Shown: one piece after another, positions 37,978 to 48,522 of the stretch
How the letters are laid out: each line of letters starts with the position of its first letter
Position numbering within the stretch: the stretch's first letter is position 1
Source: Mucilaginibacter polytrichastri
GTDB lineage: Bacteria > Bacteroidota > Bacteroidia > Sphingobacteriales > Sphingobacteriaceae
DNA length: 64,000 bases
Direction: 5' to 3'
NCBI RefSeq assembly: GCF_001911425.1
Contig: NZ_MPPL01000001.1
Coordinates: forward strand, 2,925,151-2,989,150
Position numbers and translations under genes: made by a program
Notes under the pieces: model-generated
Databases searched by the model: none
What the model was told of the DNA's origin: nothing
The model's input: the letters and a program-made list of their open reading frames with translations, nothing else

Positions 37978-38001
37978 CCCGGGTGAGCAAACCCACCCGG
38001 G
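37978..38001 (-). terminator. Hairpin downstream of the secreted phosphatase
   Basis: CCCGGGTG-AGCAAACC-CACCCGGG; weak T tract. Confidence 0.55.
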
Positions 38002-38015
38002 GAGGGTATTATAAA

Positions 38016-38840
38016 CTATTGCAAATATTTAGCTTTAAGCGTTTTAATTTGCTGGCTGGTTAGGCCAATTTGTGTTTTCAAAAAGTTATCTACCGAGCCA
38101 TACTGCTGGTTAATAGCCGCAAACGCAGCATCCAGATATTCTTTTTTAGCAGCCATCATTGCTTTGGCAGCATTGGGGTCAATATTCATCATCTTTGTCA
38201 TACCGGCAATTGCCTTAACGTTTTCATCTTTGCGGTAATAGTTGGTTGCTGTATAATCTTCTACAATGGTGTTGTAAGGTACGCCTAAACTGTATAAAAA
38301 TAAAGCTGCACCAATACCTGTACGGTCTTTACCTGCGGTGCAATGGAACAGCAGACTCTGCTCATCGGGCAGGTTAATCAGCTTATCAAAAAATGGTTTG
38401 TAACGGTCTTTCAAATATTTGGTATTACTGTAAAAGGATGTAATGAGCGAATCGCCATTATTACGGTGTGCCATCAAACCCTTCATCATCGAATTATTAA
38501 GACTATCGCTGCCGGCAGGGCAAAGTATATAATCAGTATTAGGGTTCATTTTATCTGGCGCGGAAGCAGATTCCTGATGACCGCGAAAATCAATGTCGGC
38601 AGTAATGTGCTTGTTCTGCAATACCTGCAAATCGGCATCGGTTAATTTGCTGATATCGGCGCTGCGATAAACCTTACCCCATTTAACCTCGTGGCCATCT
38701 TTGGTTTTGTATCCACCCAAATCTCTAAAGTTGGCGGCACCCTGTAACACAACATGGCGCTGCACACTATCGGCCACCTGCGAAAACGCAGTGTGGCTAA
38801 GCACCAGTGTGAATATTGATAAGATGATATTCTTTCTCAT
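38016..38840 (-). CDS. Secreted tyrosine-phosphatase-like protein (Y_phosphatase3 type)
   Basis: Signal peptide; NFRDLGGYKTKDG; P-loop HCTAGKDRTG. Confidence 0.9.
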   Translation of the reverse strand: MRKNIILSIFTLVLSHTAFSQVADSVQRHVVLQGAANFRDLGGYKTKDGHEVKWGKVYRSADISKLTDADLQVLQNKHITADIDFRGHQESASAPDKMNPNTDYILCPAGSDSLNNSMMKGLMAHRNNGDSLITSFYSNTKYLKDRYKPFFDKLINLPDEQSLLFHCTAGKDRTGIGAALFLYSLGVPYNTIVEDYTATNYYRKDENVKAIAGMTKMMNIDPNAAKAMMAAKKEYLDAAFAAINQQYGSVDNFLKTQIGLTSQQIKTLKAKYLQ

Positions 38841-38854
38841 TTTTTGATTTAATT

Positions 38855-38887
38855 AAAAAAACAGGAGTCGCATCGCGCAACCCCTGT
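38855..38887 (-). terminator. Imperfect hairpin with U tract between susD-like and phosphatase genes
   Basis: Minus strand ACAGGGGTTGCGCGATGCGACTCCTGTTTTTTT. Confidence 0.55.
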
Positions 38888-38913
38888 CGGTATAAAAAAT
38901 TGAACTGAAAATT

Positions 38914-40521
38914 CTATTTATAAAGCCACATGTCTTTAGTCATGTCATCGGTACCACCGTATTGCGAGGTAATAGCTGCTTTGTAATTGGCTGCATTATA
39001 AACAGCTTCTGTAGCAGGGTACATCCAACGGCGTGATATTAAGCTATTAGGCGTACCAATACCGGCACCACCCTGGTCTAAAGCAGGTACACCTGTACGC
39101 AGGTATAAGTAAAATCCTTCCCAGCCCGAGTTGTTAAATAACGCGGTATATTTCTGGGTCCAGATTTGTTTTAAGCCTGTTGCAGGGTCGGCAGAGTAAG
39201 CAACTTTGGTCAAGAACTGCGGAATGTTTACCGTAACGGTACCCAATGTTTTACCGGCAAGGTCACCAATAGTGATAGACTGGCCATTGGTTAAACCATA
39301 TACACCAAATGAAGCAGTGATACCATTGTTATACCATGTTGATGCGCTTCCGCCTACCCATCCTCTGTTAACAGCTTCGGCAATATTGAAGCACAATTCC
39401 GGGTAACCGATAAATACAAACGGCTCGGCATTGGCACCTACGTTAGAAGTATAATAGCGGTTATAATTAGCAAATGAATATGGGCTCTGGCTATAAGCCG
39501 GGCTGCCTGCACTGGCATTGCTTAATAAGGTACCTTGCGCTGTATTAGGGCTTGAACCAACATACGCTGTAAAGTCGCTCACCGTTTTACCATTTACCAA
39601 TTGTATTGGCGCAGGTGTGGCCGATAGATAAGTACGTGGATCTAAGTTTGCAGTGGTGATGCTCAAATAAGCATTACCAATATTTGCGTAGTTATTATAC
39701 GGGTTATAGTTTAACGAGAAGATAGAATAACGCGATACTGTGGTAGATTTCAGGATCATGTTATCGGTGTTAGATGTCATGATCGGGTATTTGGTTGGGT
39801 TACCGATAATGGTTGCAAACTGCTGCGGAATTTGCAGGTCGGCATTATCTGCAGCACGTTTGCTGAGGCTTATTAATACCCTTAAACGATAGGTATTAAT
39901 TAATTTTTGCCACTGCAGGTAGGTAAATCCAAAAATATCATTGGTATCTAAAACAGTACTCGAAAGAGCCGGTGTAGTAGTGATGAGATTGCCTAATAAG
40001 GTATTCGCATTATCTAATAGTGTAAGGGCGCTTTGGTAAACATCGTGCTGGGTATCATATTTAGGCGTAAGATTGGTAGCATCTCCCGCTTGCGAGAATG
40101 GAATATCACCCACTCTTTGTGTTAACCAGATACCTGCATAAGCCTTAAAAAATTGAGCTAAAGCGTAATATTTATTGGTTGAATTTCCCTGTTGTGCCAC
40201 AGCCTGCTGTTGCAATTTTATCGCATATTTCAGGATATCATAACTATCTGTTGTATTACCAAAGTTGTAACTGTTAGAACTCCTGTAGTAAGCATAGTTA
40301 GATACTACGTATTGTGAGGCAAGCGCAGATGAACCCCATGGTAACTCACTTTGGCGGATTAAAGTAGCTGTAAGTGCGTTAAGCAATAATGGGGGCGGCA
40401 CAAGTGCATTAGCACCAGAAACATTGGGGTTGGCAACCAGATCGCCTTTCTGACAGCCGGTAAAAGATACCATGCCTGTTATGGCTAAGGCCAGTGGAAT
40501 AATGTATGATCTTATTTTCAT
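38914..40521 (-). CDS. SusD/RagB-family outer-membrane lipoprotein
   Basis: Lipobox SFTGC; downstream of SusC; SusD-like helical architecture (QQAVAQQGNSTNKYYALAQFFKAYAGIWLTQRVGDIPFSQA). Confidence 0.92.
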   Translation of the reverse strand: MKIRSYIIPLALAITGMVSFTGCQKGDLVANPNVSGANALVPPPLLLNALTATLIRQSELPWGSSALASQYVVSNYAYYRSSNSYNFGNTTDSYDILKYAIKLQQQAVAQQGNSTNKYYALAQFFKAYAGIWLTQRVGDIPFSQAGDATNLTPKYDTQHDVYQSALTLLDNANTLLGNLITTTPALSSTVLDTNDIFGFTYLQWQKLINTYRLRVLISLSKRAADNADLQIPQQFATIIGNPTKYPIMTSNTDNMILKSTTVSRYSIFSLNYNPYNNYANIGNAYLSITTANLDPRTYLSATPAPIQLVNGKTVSDFTAYVGSSPNTAQGTLLSNASAGSPAYSQSPYSFANYNRYYTSNVGANAEPFVFIGYPELCFNIAEAVNRGWVGGSASTWYNNGITASFGVYGLTNGQSITIGDLAGKTLGTVTVNIPQFLTKVAYSADPATGLKQIWTQKYTALFNNSGWEGFYLYLRTGVPALDQGGAGIGTPNSLISRRWMYPATEAVYNAANYKAAITSQYGGTDDMTKDMWLYK

Positions 40522-40546
40522 AATATTTTTTGTAATTGATGATCAA

Positions 40547-43500
40547 TTAGAATGTTAGGTGGACGTTAAAACCATAACGGCGGGCGGTAGGGCTTTCCAG
40601 GTCAGCACCGCTGTTTGCGCCAACCAGGGTACGGTCTGTTGCATTGTAACCAGAAGCATACTGGTCAAGGTCAATGTCTTTACGTGCTGCAAAGTATAAC
40701 AGGTTTCTGCCTACAATAGAGAAAGTTGCTTTTTTAATAAATGTACCTTGCAGTAATTTAGATGGCAGCGAGTAGCCAAGTGTAGCCTCACGCAGCTTAG
40801 CGTAAGAGCGGCTAATCATATAGTATTCGTCAAAATTACCTCCTATACCGCTTGATACATAAGATTGAACCAAAACAGGCACATTATTTTTAGCAAAGGT
40901 TAACTGGCTTAAATTGGTGATCTGGCCATTGGCATACACCGGTGTACCACTGGTAATTACAACACCCTGGCCAATATATGCCGGCGTTGCAGATTTAGTA
41001 CCCTCGGCAGTGCTGTTCCACTCTGCTAAACGTGCTGCGCCATAAGCGCCGGTAGCCGTTTCAAGGTCTGTACCACCATTCATAGCCTGGTAGTAAGTTC
41101 TGTCGTACATTTTACCACCTATGCGGCCATCAAACTGAAAGCTTAAAGAGAAGCCATGATAGCTGAAACTGTTGGTAATACCGAAAGAGAAATCAGGGTT
41201 GGCATGGCCTAATAAACCATTGTTATTGATACCACCCGGTGATGTTACAGGTAAACCACCTGCGTTAACAATATTACCGTTACCGTCTCTTACAAACTTG
41301 GTACCGTAGATGTCATCCAGTCTTTCGCCAACTTTATAATTGTGACCATTCTGTTGTAACAATTGCTGATCGCCATAAATTGATTTCAGGGTTTCTTTGT
41401 AGGTTGAGTAGTTAACGTTAACATCCCAATTTAAACCATCCCTGTTTTTCAAAACAGAACCCATTAATTCAATTTCGAAACCTTTTTTTAGTGTAGTTAC
41501 ACCATTTACCAATTGGTTAATGTTACCTGTAGCTGTTGATACCGGCAATTGGAAAATGTTCGGGCCGTTGGTAGTTGTAAAATAAGTGGCGTTTAAACCT
41601 AACCTGTTTCCTAAAAACTTAGCATCGAAACCTGCCTCGTACGATTCAACGTCATAAGGCTTGATATTAGCATTTGCTATGGTATTTGATAAAGATACAG
41701 ATGGTGTACCATTATAATAAGTAGCAGATGCAGATGGCGACTCATTTACATAAGTAGGGCCGTTGTAAGGGGTGTAACGCTCTGTACCGTAACCCAGCAA
41801 ACCGCTAACCGGTTTAGTGTTCCAACCGGTACCTAATGCGGTAGATTGTAAAGCGTTGTATGAGCTACCGATAGTTGTTGATGTTAAACCACCCTTAACA
41901 TCGGCAAACGAGCCACGCACTTTAAAGAAAGAGATAACTTCAGGGAATTTAATATAATCTGTCACCACACTGCTTAATGATACAGATGGATAGAAGAAAG
42001 TATTGTTTCCGGAAGGCAAGGTAGAAAGATGATCTACACGGCCTGTAGTATTAATGTTAAAGTAGTTTTTGTAACCCACATCAAATGAATAGAAACCACT
42101 GTTAACCTGCATTTTTGAATCGAAACTGTAGATGTATGGTTTACCGGCAGAGTTTGCCAAATCGAATACGCCCGGAAGCGATAAGTTCTGCGTGGTTGCC
42201 CAATCAGATGTATAGGTGAAAGAGCGCTCGTTACCACCTGCTAAGGCAGAAACATTCCAATTGCCAAATTTGTGACTATAATTCAGTATCGCATCTGTGT
42301 TGTTCTCTAACAGGTTACGCTGATCTTGCCTGTAATCACCGTAATAACCAAAACTATACCAGCTTAGGTATTGGTTAAGGTTAGCACCTGCAGGTACATC
42401 TTCTGTATTCTTTTCGTTATATGTATTTAATGATGTGCGTACAAATAAGCTCAGATCTTTAGTGAACTTATAAGTTAATTTTAACGAACCATTGATAGTT
42501 TGTTTAGTCCTGCCTTTCAACCATTTATCAGCTACAAAGTAAGGGTTATTTAAACGGCCGTATTCTGCTGCATACTGGGTTAAACCCGGTACACCCTGCG
42601 GACCCTGGTAATAATTTTTCATGCTACGGACATCATAATCTGCAGAGCCGTAAACCTTAAACATGTACACATAACTTTGCGGGCTATAGTCAACATCGGG
42701 GATGTTTGGCGAGTATTGCTCGTTCAGGTTAATATCAGCATCAACACGCAGCTTAGGAGTAATATCATAACCTGCGGCTAACTTAAAGTTATCGATGTTA
42801 TATTTTGTGTTAGGGAAATCACCCTGTTGAAAAGTGTGACCATAAGAAGTATGGATATCATAGTTTGATCCGCTTGCTCCTAATGATATGGTATTGGTAG
42901 AGGTATAACCTGTTTGTACAAAGTTATCGAAGTTGTTTGCACCACGGGCCAACCAAGGTGTTTTTCCTCTGATACCGGTTATTGGATCATATGGGCTATC
43001 GTATTGCTGGGTTTGGAAAATACCATCAAAACGCGGGCCCCATTCTGGCAAACGCTGGGTATTATCATATAATACGTTACCGTAAGTATAAGCAAAGTTG
43101 CTACCACGGCCATATTCAGTCTGGCTTTTAGGCATTACCAGGAAACCTTTTTCGGCCATATTGGTACTGTTAAAATCTACCTGCCAGCCTTTTTTATCCT
43201 TACTGCCTTTTTTGGTAGTAATAACAATAGCACCATTAATACCTCTAAAACCGTAAAGCGCAGCAGCATTTGGGCCTTTTAATACGGTGTAGGTATCAAC
43301 ATCATCTGCATTGTAGTCATAAGTGTCCGAGTTTACCGGTTCACCATCTACCACATACAATACATCTTTACTACCACGTAAAACAACAGTTGGTGCAGCG
43401 CCAAATTCGGCATTGGCACCAATACTTAAACCGGCTACTTTACCGGCCATTGAGTTAAGCGGGTTGGCATCACGTGCAGTTGTTAACTCGTCGCCCCTGA

Positions 43501-43885
43501 TTTGAGATTGCGAGTAACCTAATTTTTGTACTTCTTTTTTTACACCCAAGGCAGTTACTACTACCTCAGTTAAGTTTTTGCCTTCAGATTTCATCTGGAT
43601 AGCTATCGTATTTTCGGCACCGATAACAACATCCTGTTGCTGATAACCTAAAAAACGTACAGTTAACGTTTGACCTTTCTGTGCAGAAATGGTAAAACGC
43701 CCACCCTCATTGGTGGTTGTACCCTGATGGGTGCTGTTAAGCAACACACTTACCCCGGGCATCGGCTGATTGTTTTCATCAGTGATTACACCCCTGATCA
43801 CATTTTGGGCATAAAGATTGCCGTATGCCATCGTTATTACGATGCACATTATCAGCCATTTAAATCTAAGTAAAACTTGTTTCAT
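40547..43885 (-). CDS. SusC/RagA-family TonB-linked outer-membrane protein
   Basis: GVITDENNQPMPGVSVLLNST, LGVKKEVQKLGYSQSQIRGDEL, YVVDGEPV, VLKGPNAAALYGFRGINGAIVITTKKG. Confidence 0.97.
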   Translation of the reverse strand: MKQVLLRFKWLIMCIVITMAYGNLYAQNVIRGVITDENNQPMPGVSVLLNSTHQGTTTNEGGRFTISAQKGQTLTVRFLGYQQQDVVIGAENTIAIQMKSEGKNLTEVVVTALGVKKEVQKLGYSQSQIRGDELTTARDANPLNSMAGKVAGLSIGANAEFGAAPTVVLRGSKDVLYVVDGEPVNSDTYDYNADDVDTYTVLKGPNAAALYGFRGINGAIVITTKKGSKDKKGWQVDFNSTNMAEKGFLVMPKSQTEYGRGSNFAYTYGNVLYDNTQRLPEWGPRFDGIFQTQQYDSPYDPITGIRGKTPWLARGANNFDNFVQTGYTSTNTISLGASGSNYDIHTSYGHTFQQGDFPNTKYNIDNFKLAAGYDITPKLRVDADINLNEQYSPNIPDVDYSPQSYVYMFKVYGSADYDVRSMKNYYQGPQGVPGLTQYAAEYGRLNNPYFVADKWLKGRTKQTINGSLKLTYKFTKDLSLFVRTSLNTYNEKNTEDVPAGANLNQYLSWYSFGYYGDYRQDQRNLLENNTDAILNYSHKFGNWNVSALAGGNERSFTYTSDWATTQNLSLPGVFDLANSAGKPYIYSFDSKMQVNSGFYSFDVGYKNYFNINTTGRVDHLSTLPSGNNTFFYPSVSLSSVVTDYIKFPEVISFFKVRGSFADVKGGLTSTTIGSSYNALQSTALGTGWNTKPVSGLLGYGTERYTPYNGPTYVNESPSASATYYNGTPSVSLSNTIANANIKPYDVESYEAGFDAKFLGNRLGLNATYFTTTNGPNIFQLPVSTATGNINQLVNGVTTLKKGFEIELMGSVLKNRDGLNWDVNVNYSTYKETLKSIYGDQQLLQQNGHNYKVGERLDDIYGTKFVRDGNGNIVNAGGLPVTSPGGINNNGLLGHANPDFSFGITNSFSYHGFSLSFQFDGRIGGKMYDRTYYQAMNGGTDLETATGAYGAARLAEWNSTAEGTKSATPAYIGQGVVITSGTPVYANGQITNLSQLTFAKNNVPVLVQSYVSSGIGGNFDEYYMISRSYAKLREATLGYSLPSKLLQGTFIKKATFSIVGRNLLYFAARKDIDLDQYASGYNATDRTLVGANSGADLESPTARRYGFNVHLTF

Positions 43886-43953
43886 GTATAACTTTTTGAA
43901 GCAAAACTACCCTGGCATTGTTAAGAAAATAGTCACTATTCAATAACAATACT

Positions 43954-43967
43954 TTACCATATGGTAA
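43954..43967. promoter_or_regulatory. 14-bp perfect palindrome upstream of susC-like gene
   Basis: TTACCATATGGTAA, ~70 bp upstream of the start codon. Confidence 0.4.
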
Positions 43968-44222
43968 TGAAACACTACCATTATTTAGATATTGTTAATA
44001 TTAAGGTCACTTAATAGCAATAAAGAAATATTGTAACTTATGGTTAAATTCCAATTTTGGTAATCAAAACTTTTTTTGTTGAGATAGCGTTAGTTGCGCT
44101 TGTAAACCATCTGAGAGGGTGAGTAATTACAGCATAAACAGGAATGATATTTCAATCAAAAACTACTTTATTATTAAAAAAATAACACAATACTAACAGT
44201 TAGCTAATATTTATCACATTGG

Positions 44223-45017
<795 letters not shown>

Positions 45018-45075
45018 CTATCCCTTAATATTAGCGGCAAGTTAGTACGGTACAAACGCATTATGGAAATCTTTC

Positions 45076-45741
45076 TCATACTAATTTTTCTGTGCTGTGT
45101 TTGTTCAAAAAAACCGCTACATCAAACAGGTCTTTAAAGTTTTGCTCCAGCGTTTCGCGGTCCCAGTCCCACCATTGGCTATCCAGTAGTTTAGCTATGG
45201 TTACCTCATCAAACCGTTTTTTAATTACTTTGGCGGGTATGCCTACTGCAATTTCGTAAGGGCCAACATCTTTGGTAACCACGGCACCGCTGCCTATAAT
45301 TGCACCTGTACCTATTTTTACGCCCGGCATAATTAATGCCCCATGCCCTATCCATACATCATGGCCAATGGTACATTTATGTTCACGGCGCCAGTTAAAA
45401 AACTCCGTATCATCAACCGTATCCAAACCATAATCTATGCGGCGATACGTCATATGGTGCTGCGTAACGCGCCATTGCGGGTGGTTACTTGGGTTAATAC
45501 GCACGTTAATGGCTATCGAGCAATATTTACCAATCTCGGCATACATCATATGGACGTTGCCTGCTGTATAGCTATAATCACCGAATGAAGTTTCAACCAT
45601 CACAGTATTTTCGGCAAGGGCCGTATAGTCACCTATGGTGCTGTCTTTTATTTTGCAACTGGGGTGGATATTTGGTTCTTTAGTCAGCACGTGGGCAAGC
45701 TTGGGGTCGGCTACGGGCGGATAGTTATCAATATATTTCAT
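45076..45741 (-). CDS. Hexapeptide-repeat acetyltransferase of the phosphonate-associated type
   Basis: [55 protein letters not shown]; next to phn genes. Confidence 0.88.
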   Translation of the reverse strand: MKYIDNYPPVADPKLAHVLTKEPNIHPSCKIKDSTIGDYTALAENTVMVETSFGDYSYTAGNVHMMYAEIGKYCSIAINVRINPSNHPQWRVTQHHMTYRRIDYGLDTVDDTEFFNWRREHKCTIGHDVWIGHGALIMPGVKIGTGAIIGSGAVVTKDVGPYEIAVGIPAKVIKKRFDEVTIAKLLDSQWWDWDRETLEQNFKDLFDVAVFLNKHSTEKLV

Positions 45742-45753
45742 CGATAATTGTTG

Positions 45754-46560
45754 TTAGGCAGTAAAATGATAAACAGGATAGTTATCCGCATTTTTGAACT
45801 CAGCTAAATGATCGTACCGGCGCAAGCCTGTTTTGGATATCAGAAAGTAATTCTTTCTAGCGCGGATGTACTCATTGATCTCATTAATAATAGTGGCCAG
45901 GTGTTCCTTTTGGTTTTTATTGAGCTTTTGCTCGGCATAAGCCAATGTAATGTGCCCTATGAAAGGGCGGGTCATCTTTACATCAATGGCGGCCAGTTTT
46001 TCGTTATCGTATAAACCTGCTCTAAACCGCATAATGCGGTTATAGTCAGCCTCAGTATCAAAGGTAAACAGCATACCTATAGCAGTACCCATAATACCTA
46101 ACCCGGTAGCACGCATTTTAATCGGGCTTTGCAAACGGCTCATCGGGATTTTATCGAAAGCCTGTTTCACCATTTCGGGATACACCGGTTCTATGCCGGC
46201 ATTCAGGATATTGGTTTTAAAACGATCGGCAGAAAGGGTGTTGGCCACTGTTTGATGGAAGCTATCGGGCGGCAGCATATAGAAACCATTAACAGGCTGC
46301 AGGTTTTCGTTTAACAAAGACTGGATCTCTTTCAGGAATTTGGCTAAATTCTCGTTGCCCGGGTTAGCATTCAGCATAGATACTACCGCATAACCCATGT
46401 ATTCATTAGGCACCCAACTGCGGCCATTAAAAGTAAAATTACCTGCCGGAACAACCTTGGTTGCTGTTTCCAAAATCCTTTCGGCCGAAATTTCCAGATT
46501 CTGCCGTTGGTTGTAAGCGTGGAAAGCCAATTCTCTCACCCTAACTTCGTTGCTTATCAT
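45754..46560 (-). CDS. Putative 2H-superfamily phosphoesterase
   Basis: Two HxT motifs: FHQTVANT and GHITLAYAE; between the hexapeptide transferase and phnM. Confidence 0.65.
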   Translation of the reverse strand: MISNEVRVRELAFHAYNQRQNLEISAERILETATKVVPAGNFTFNGRSWVPNEYMGYAVVSMLNANPGNENLAKFLKEIQSLLNENLQPVNGFYMLPPDSFHQTVANTLSADRFKTNILNAGIEPVYPEMVKQAFDKIPMSRLQSPIKMRATGLGIMGTAIGMLFTFDTEADYNRIMRFRAGLYDNEKLAAIDVKMTRPFIGHITLAYAEQKLNKNQKEHLATIINEINEYIRARKNYFLISKTGLRRYDHLAEFKNADNYPVYHFTA

Positions 46561-46585
46561 TTTAACCTCCTCTCGTACATCATTA

Positions 46586-47779
46586 TTAAAATGCAGTTTG
46601 AAATTTTTCCTCGGGTGCTTTGAGCGCAGCCTGCGATACTATGCTGCCCCGCACAATAGTATGGGTAACCATCGGGATATTATCAACCATTTTAACAATC
46701 AGCAGGTCGGCATCTTTGCCTTCTTCAATGCTGCCTGTCTGGTTGGCAATGCCTGCGGCTTTGGCCGGGTGCAGGGTAGCCAGTTTTACAGCATCGGGTA
46801 ATGATAAACCTTCTTGCCGGTGCAGTTTAAATACAGCGTGCAGTATAGCGGGTGGATAATAATCTGAACATAAGGTATCAACAAGGCCTTGGTTAACAGC
46901 CTGCGTCATGTTGGCATTACCGGTAAGCGAGCCGCCGCGCAATATGTTTGATGCGCCGCCAACCACATGCATACCCAGGTTAATGGCATGTTCTGCAGTT
47001 TCCAGGTTGATCGGGAACTCGCAGATCTTTACGCCCATGCTATGCATCAGGTTTACTTTTTCAACCGTATCATCATCGTGCGAGGCCACAGGGATGCCTT
47101 TTTTTACCGCATATGCAATTAAGGCTGCCAGTTTTTCGCCCTGTATTTTGGGGCGCGACACACGTTGATTATATTCGGCTAAAGCTTGTTCTTCTGTTTT
47201 ACCACTTTTCAGCATCTGTACTATAAACACCGGCTTAGGGTACTGCCCCTGCCCGGGTGTATGGTCCATTACCGACAGCATAGATACGTAGCCACTATCA
47301 ATCAGATCTATACATGCATTATAAGCATTTACGCCCGATAATTCATACCGCATGTGGATCTTATTATTCAACAGGGTTTGCCCCAAAGATGATCTGTAAA
47401 CCGTATCAAACACCTCCTTACGGGTATATTTGCTGCGCGAAGTTAGTTCGGCAACCTCATAGCCTATGTGCAGGGAGTGATAAACGGTGGTAAAGCCACA
47501 ACCGCTCATTTTGCGCTCCAACTCGCGGAAGGCAATTGCTACCGGGATATCGGCACCCGGTCTTGGGATAATTTCGGCATCCAGCGCATCGGTATGGATA
47601 TCGATAATGCCCGGCATCACCATAGCACCCTGGGCATCAATCAGATCGCAGTCGTTATCCGACAGGATATTGGCCCTGTCTATACTTGCAATTATACCGT
47701 CTTCTACCAGTAGCGAGGCATTCTCAATTACCTCGTTGGTAGTAATTATCGTTGCGTTATAAATGATAAATGAGTTCAT
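46586..47779 (-). CDS. phnM: PhnM, alpha-D-ribose 1-methylphosphonate 5-triphosphate diphosphatase
   Basis: VMPGIIDIHTDALDAEIIPRPG, SHDDDTVEKV, amidohydrolase fold. Confidence 0.93.
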   Translation of the reverse strand: MNSFIIYNATIITTNEVIENASLLVEDGIIASIDRANILSDNDCDLIDAQGAMVMPGIIDIHTDALDAEIIPRPGADIPVAIAFRELERKMSGCGFTTVYHSLHIGYEVAELTSRSKYTRKEVFDTVYRSSLGQTLLNNKIHMRYELSGVNAYNACIDLIDSGYVSMLSVMDHTPGQGQYPKPVFIVQMLKSGKTEEQALAEYNQRVSRPKIQGEKLAALIAYAVKKGIPVASHDDDTVEKVNLMHSMGVKICEFPINLETAEHAINLGMHVVGGASNILRGGSLTGNANMTQAVNQGLVDTLCSDYYPPAILHAVFKLHRQEGLSLPDAVKLATLHPAKAAGIANQTGSIEEGKDADLLIVKMVDNIPMVTHTIVRGSIVSQAALKAPEEKFQTAF

Positions 47780-47783
47780 TTTT

Positions 47784-48500
47784 TTATTGGTTAGTAGCCA
47801 TTTCTTCAGATATTATTTCACCAAATTTCAGGTCGATGCGGCGGTCGCAAAGGCGGTCAAGTGTGTATTCGTCGTGCGAGATCACCAACACAGATGTGCC
47901 TTCAGCTTTCAATCGCAAAATCATATCTACCACCACATCTTTGGTCTTAGCATCCAGCGATGCGGTTGGTTCGTCTATCAGCAAAAACCGCGGCTTGGCT
48001 ATAATGGCACGAGCCACATTAATACGCTGCTGCTCGCCACCGCTAAAAGTTACCGGGAAAGCATCCCATAAATCATAAGGCAGGCCTAACTGCTCCAGCA
48101 TGTTTTTAGATTGGCTGCGGGCAAAGTCTTTATCCTTTTCTACCCGGAATAAATTCTCGCAAACCACATCTATGGCCGCTACCCGCGGGATTACACTTAG
48201 AAACTGCGAACAGTAAGTGATCTCATTTTTGCGCAGGTCAATGATGCGGTGATCGTCGGCTTTTACCAGATCGACCGCACCATTTTTCGACAGGTAAATA
48301 ATCTCGCCGGTTGAGGCCAGGTAGGTGCGGTACAGGCATTTCATGAGGCTGGATTTACCCGAACCAGATTTACCGGTAAGCCCGATGATCTCACCCTCTT
48401 TCATGGTGAAATTGATGTCTTTAAGGGATTCAATCCGCTTATTATTTAAAATATGCAGGTTAAATTCCTTACTTAAATGAGTAACTTCCAGTATGTTCAT
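47784..48500 (-). CDS. phnL: PhnL, C-P lyase system ATP-binding protein
   Basis: GLTGKSGSGKSSLMKCLYRTYLA, FSGGEQQRINVARAIIAKPRFLLIDEPTASLD; adjacent to phnK/phnM. Confidence 0.93.
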   Translation of the reverse strand: MNILEVTHLSKEFNLHILNNKRIESLKDINFTMKEGEIIGLTGKSGSGKSSLMKCLYRTYLASTGEIIYLSKNGAVDLVKADDHRIIDLRKNEITYCSQFLSVIPRVAAIDVVCENLFRVEKDKDFARSQSKNMLEQLGLPYDLWDAFPVTFSGGEQQRINVARAIIAKPRFLLIDEPTASLDAKTKDVVVDMILRLKAEGTSVLVISHDEYTLDRLCDRRIDLKFGEIISEEMATNQ

Positions 48501-48522
48501 TATACGTGGTTATGGTTAAGGT

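Noticed and set aside
44192-44209. ACTAACA-GTTA-GCTAATA as a third Pho box upstream of susC
   Set aside because: Only 5/7 positions agree, it is >300 bp from the SusC start, oriented opposite to the gene, and also reads as a small palindrome (CTAACAGTTAG) at the metallophosphoesterase 3' end.
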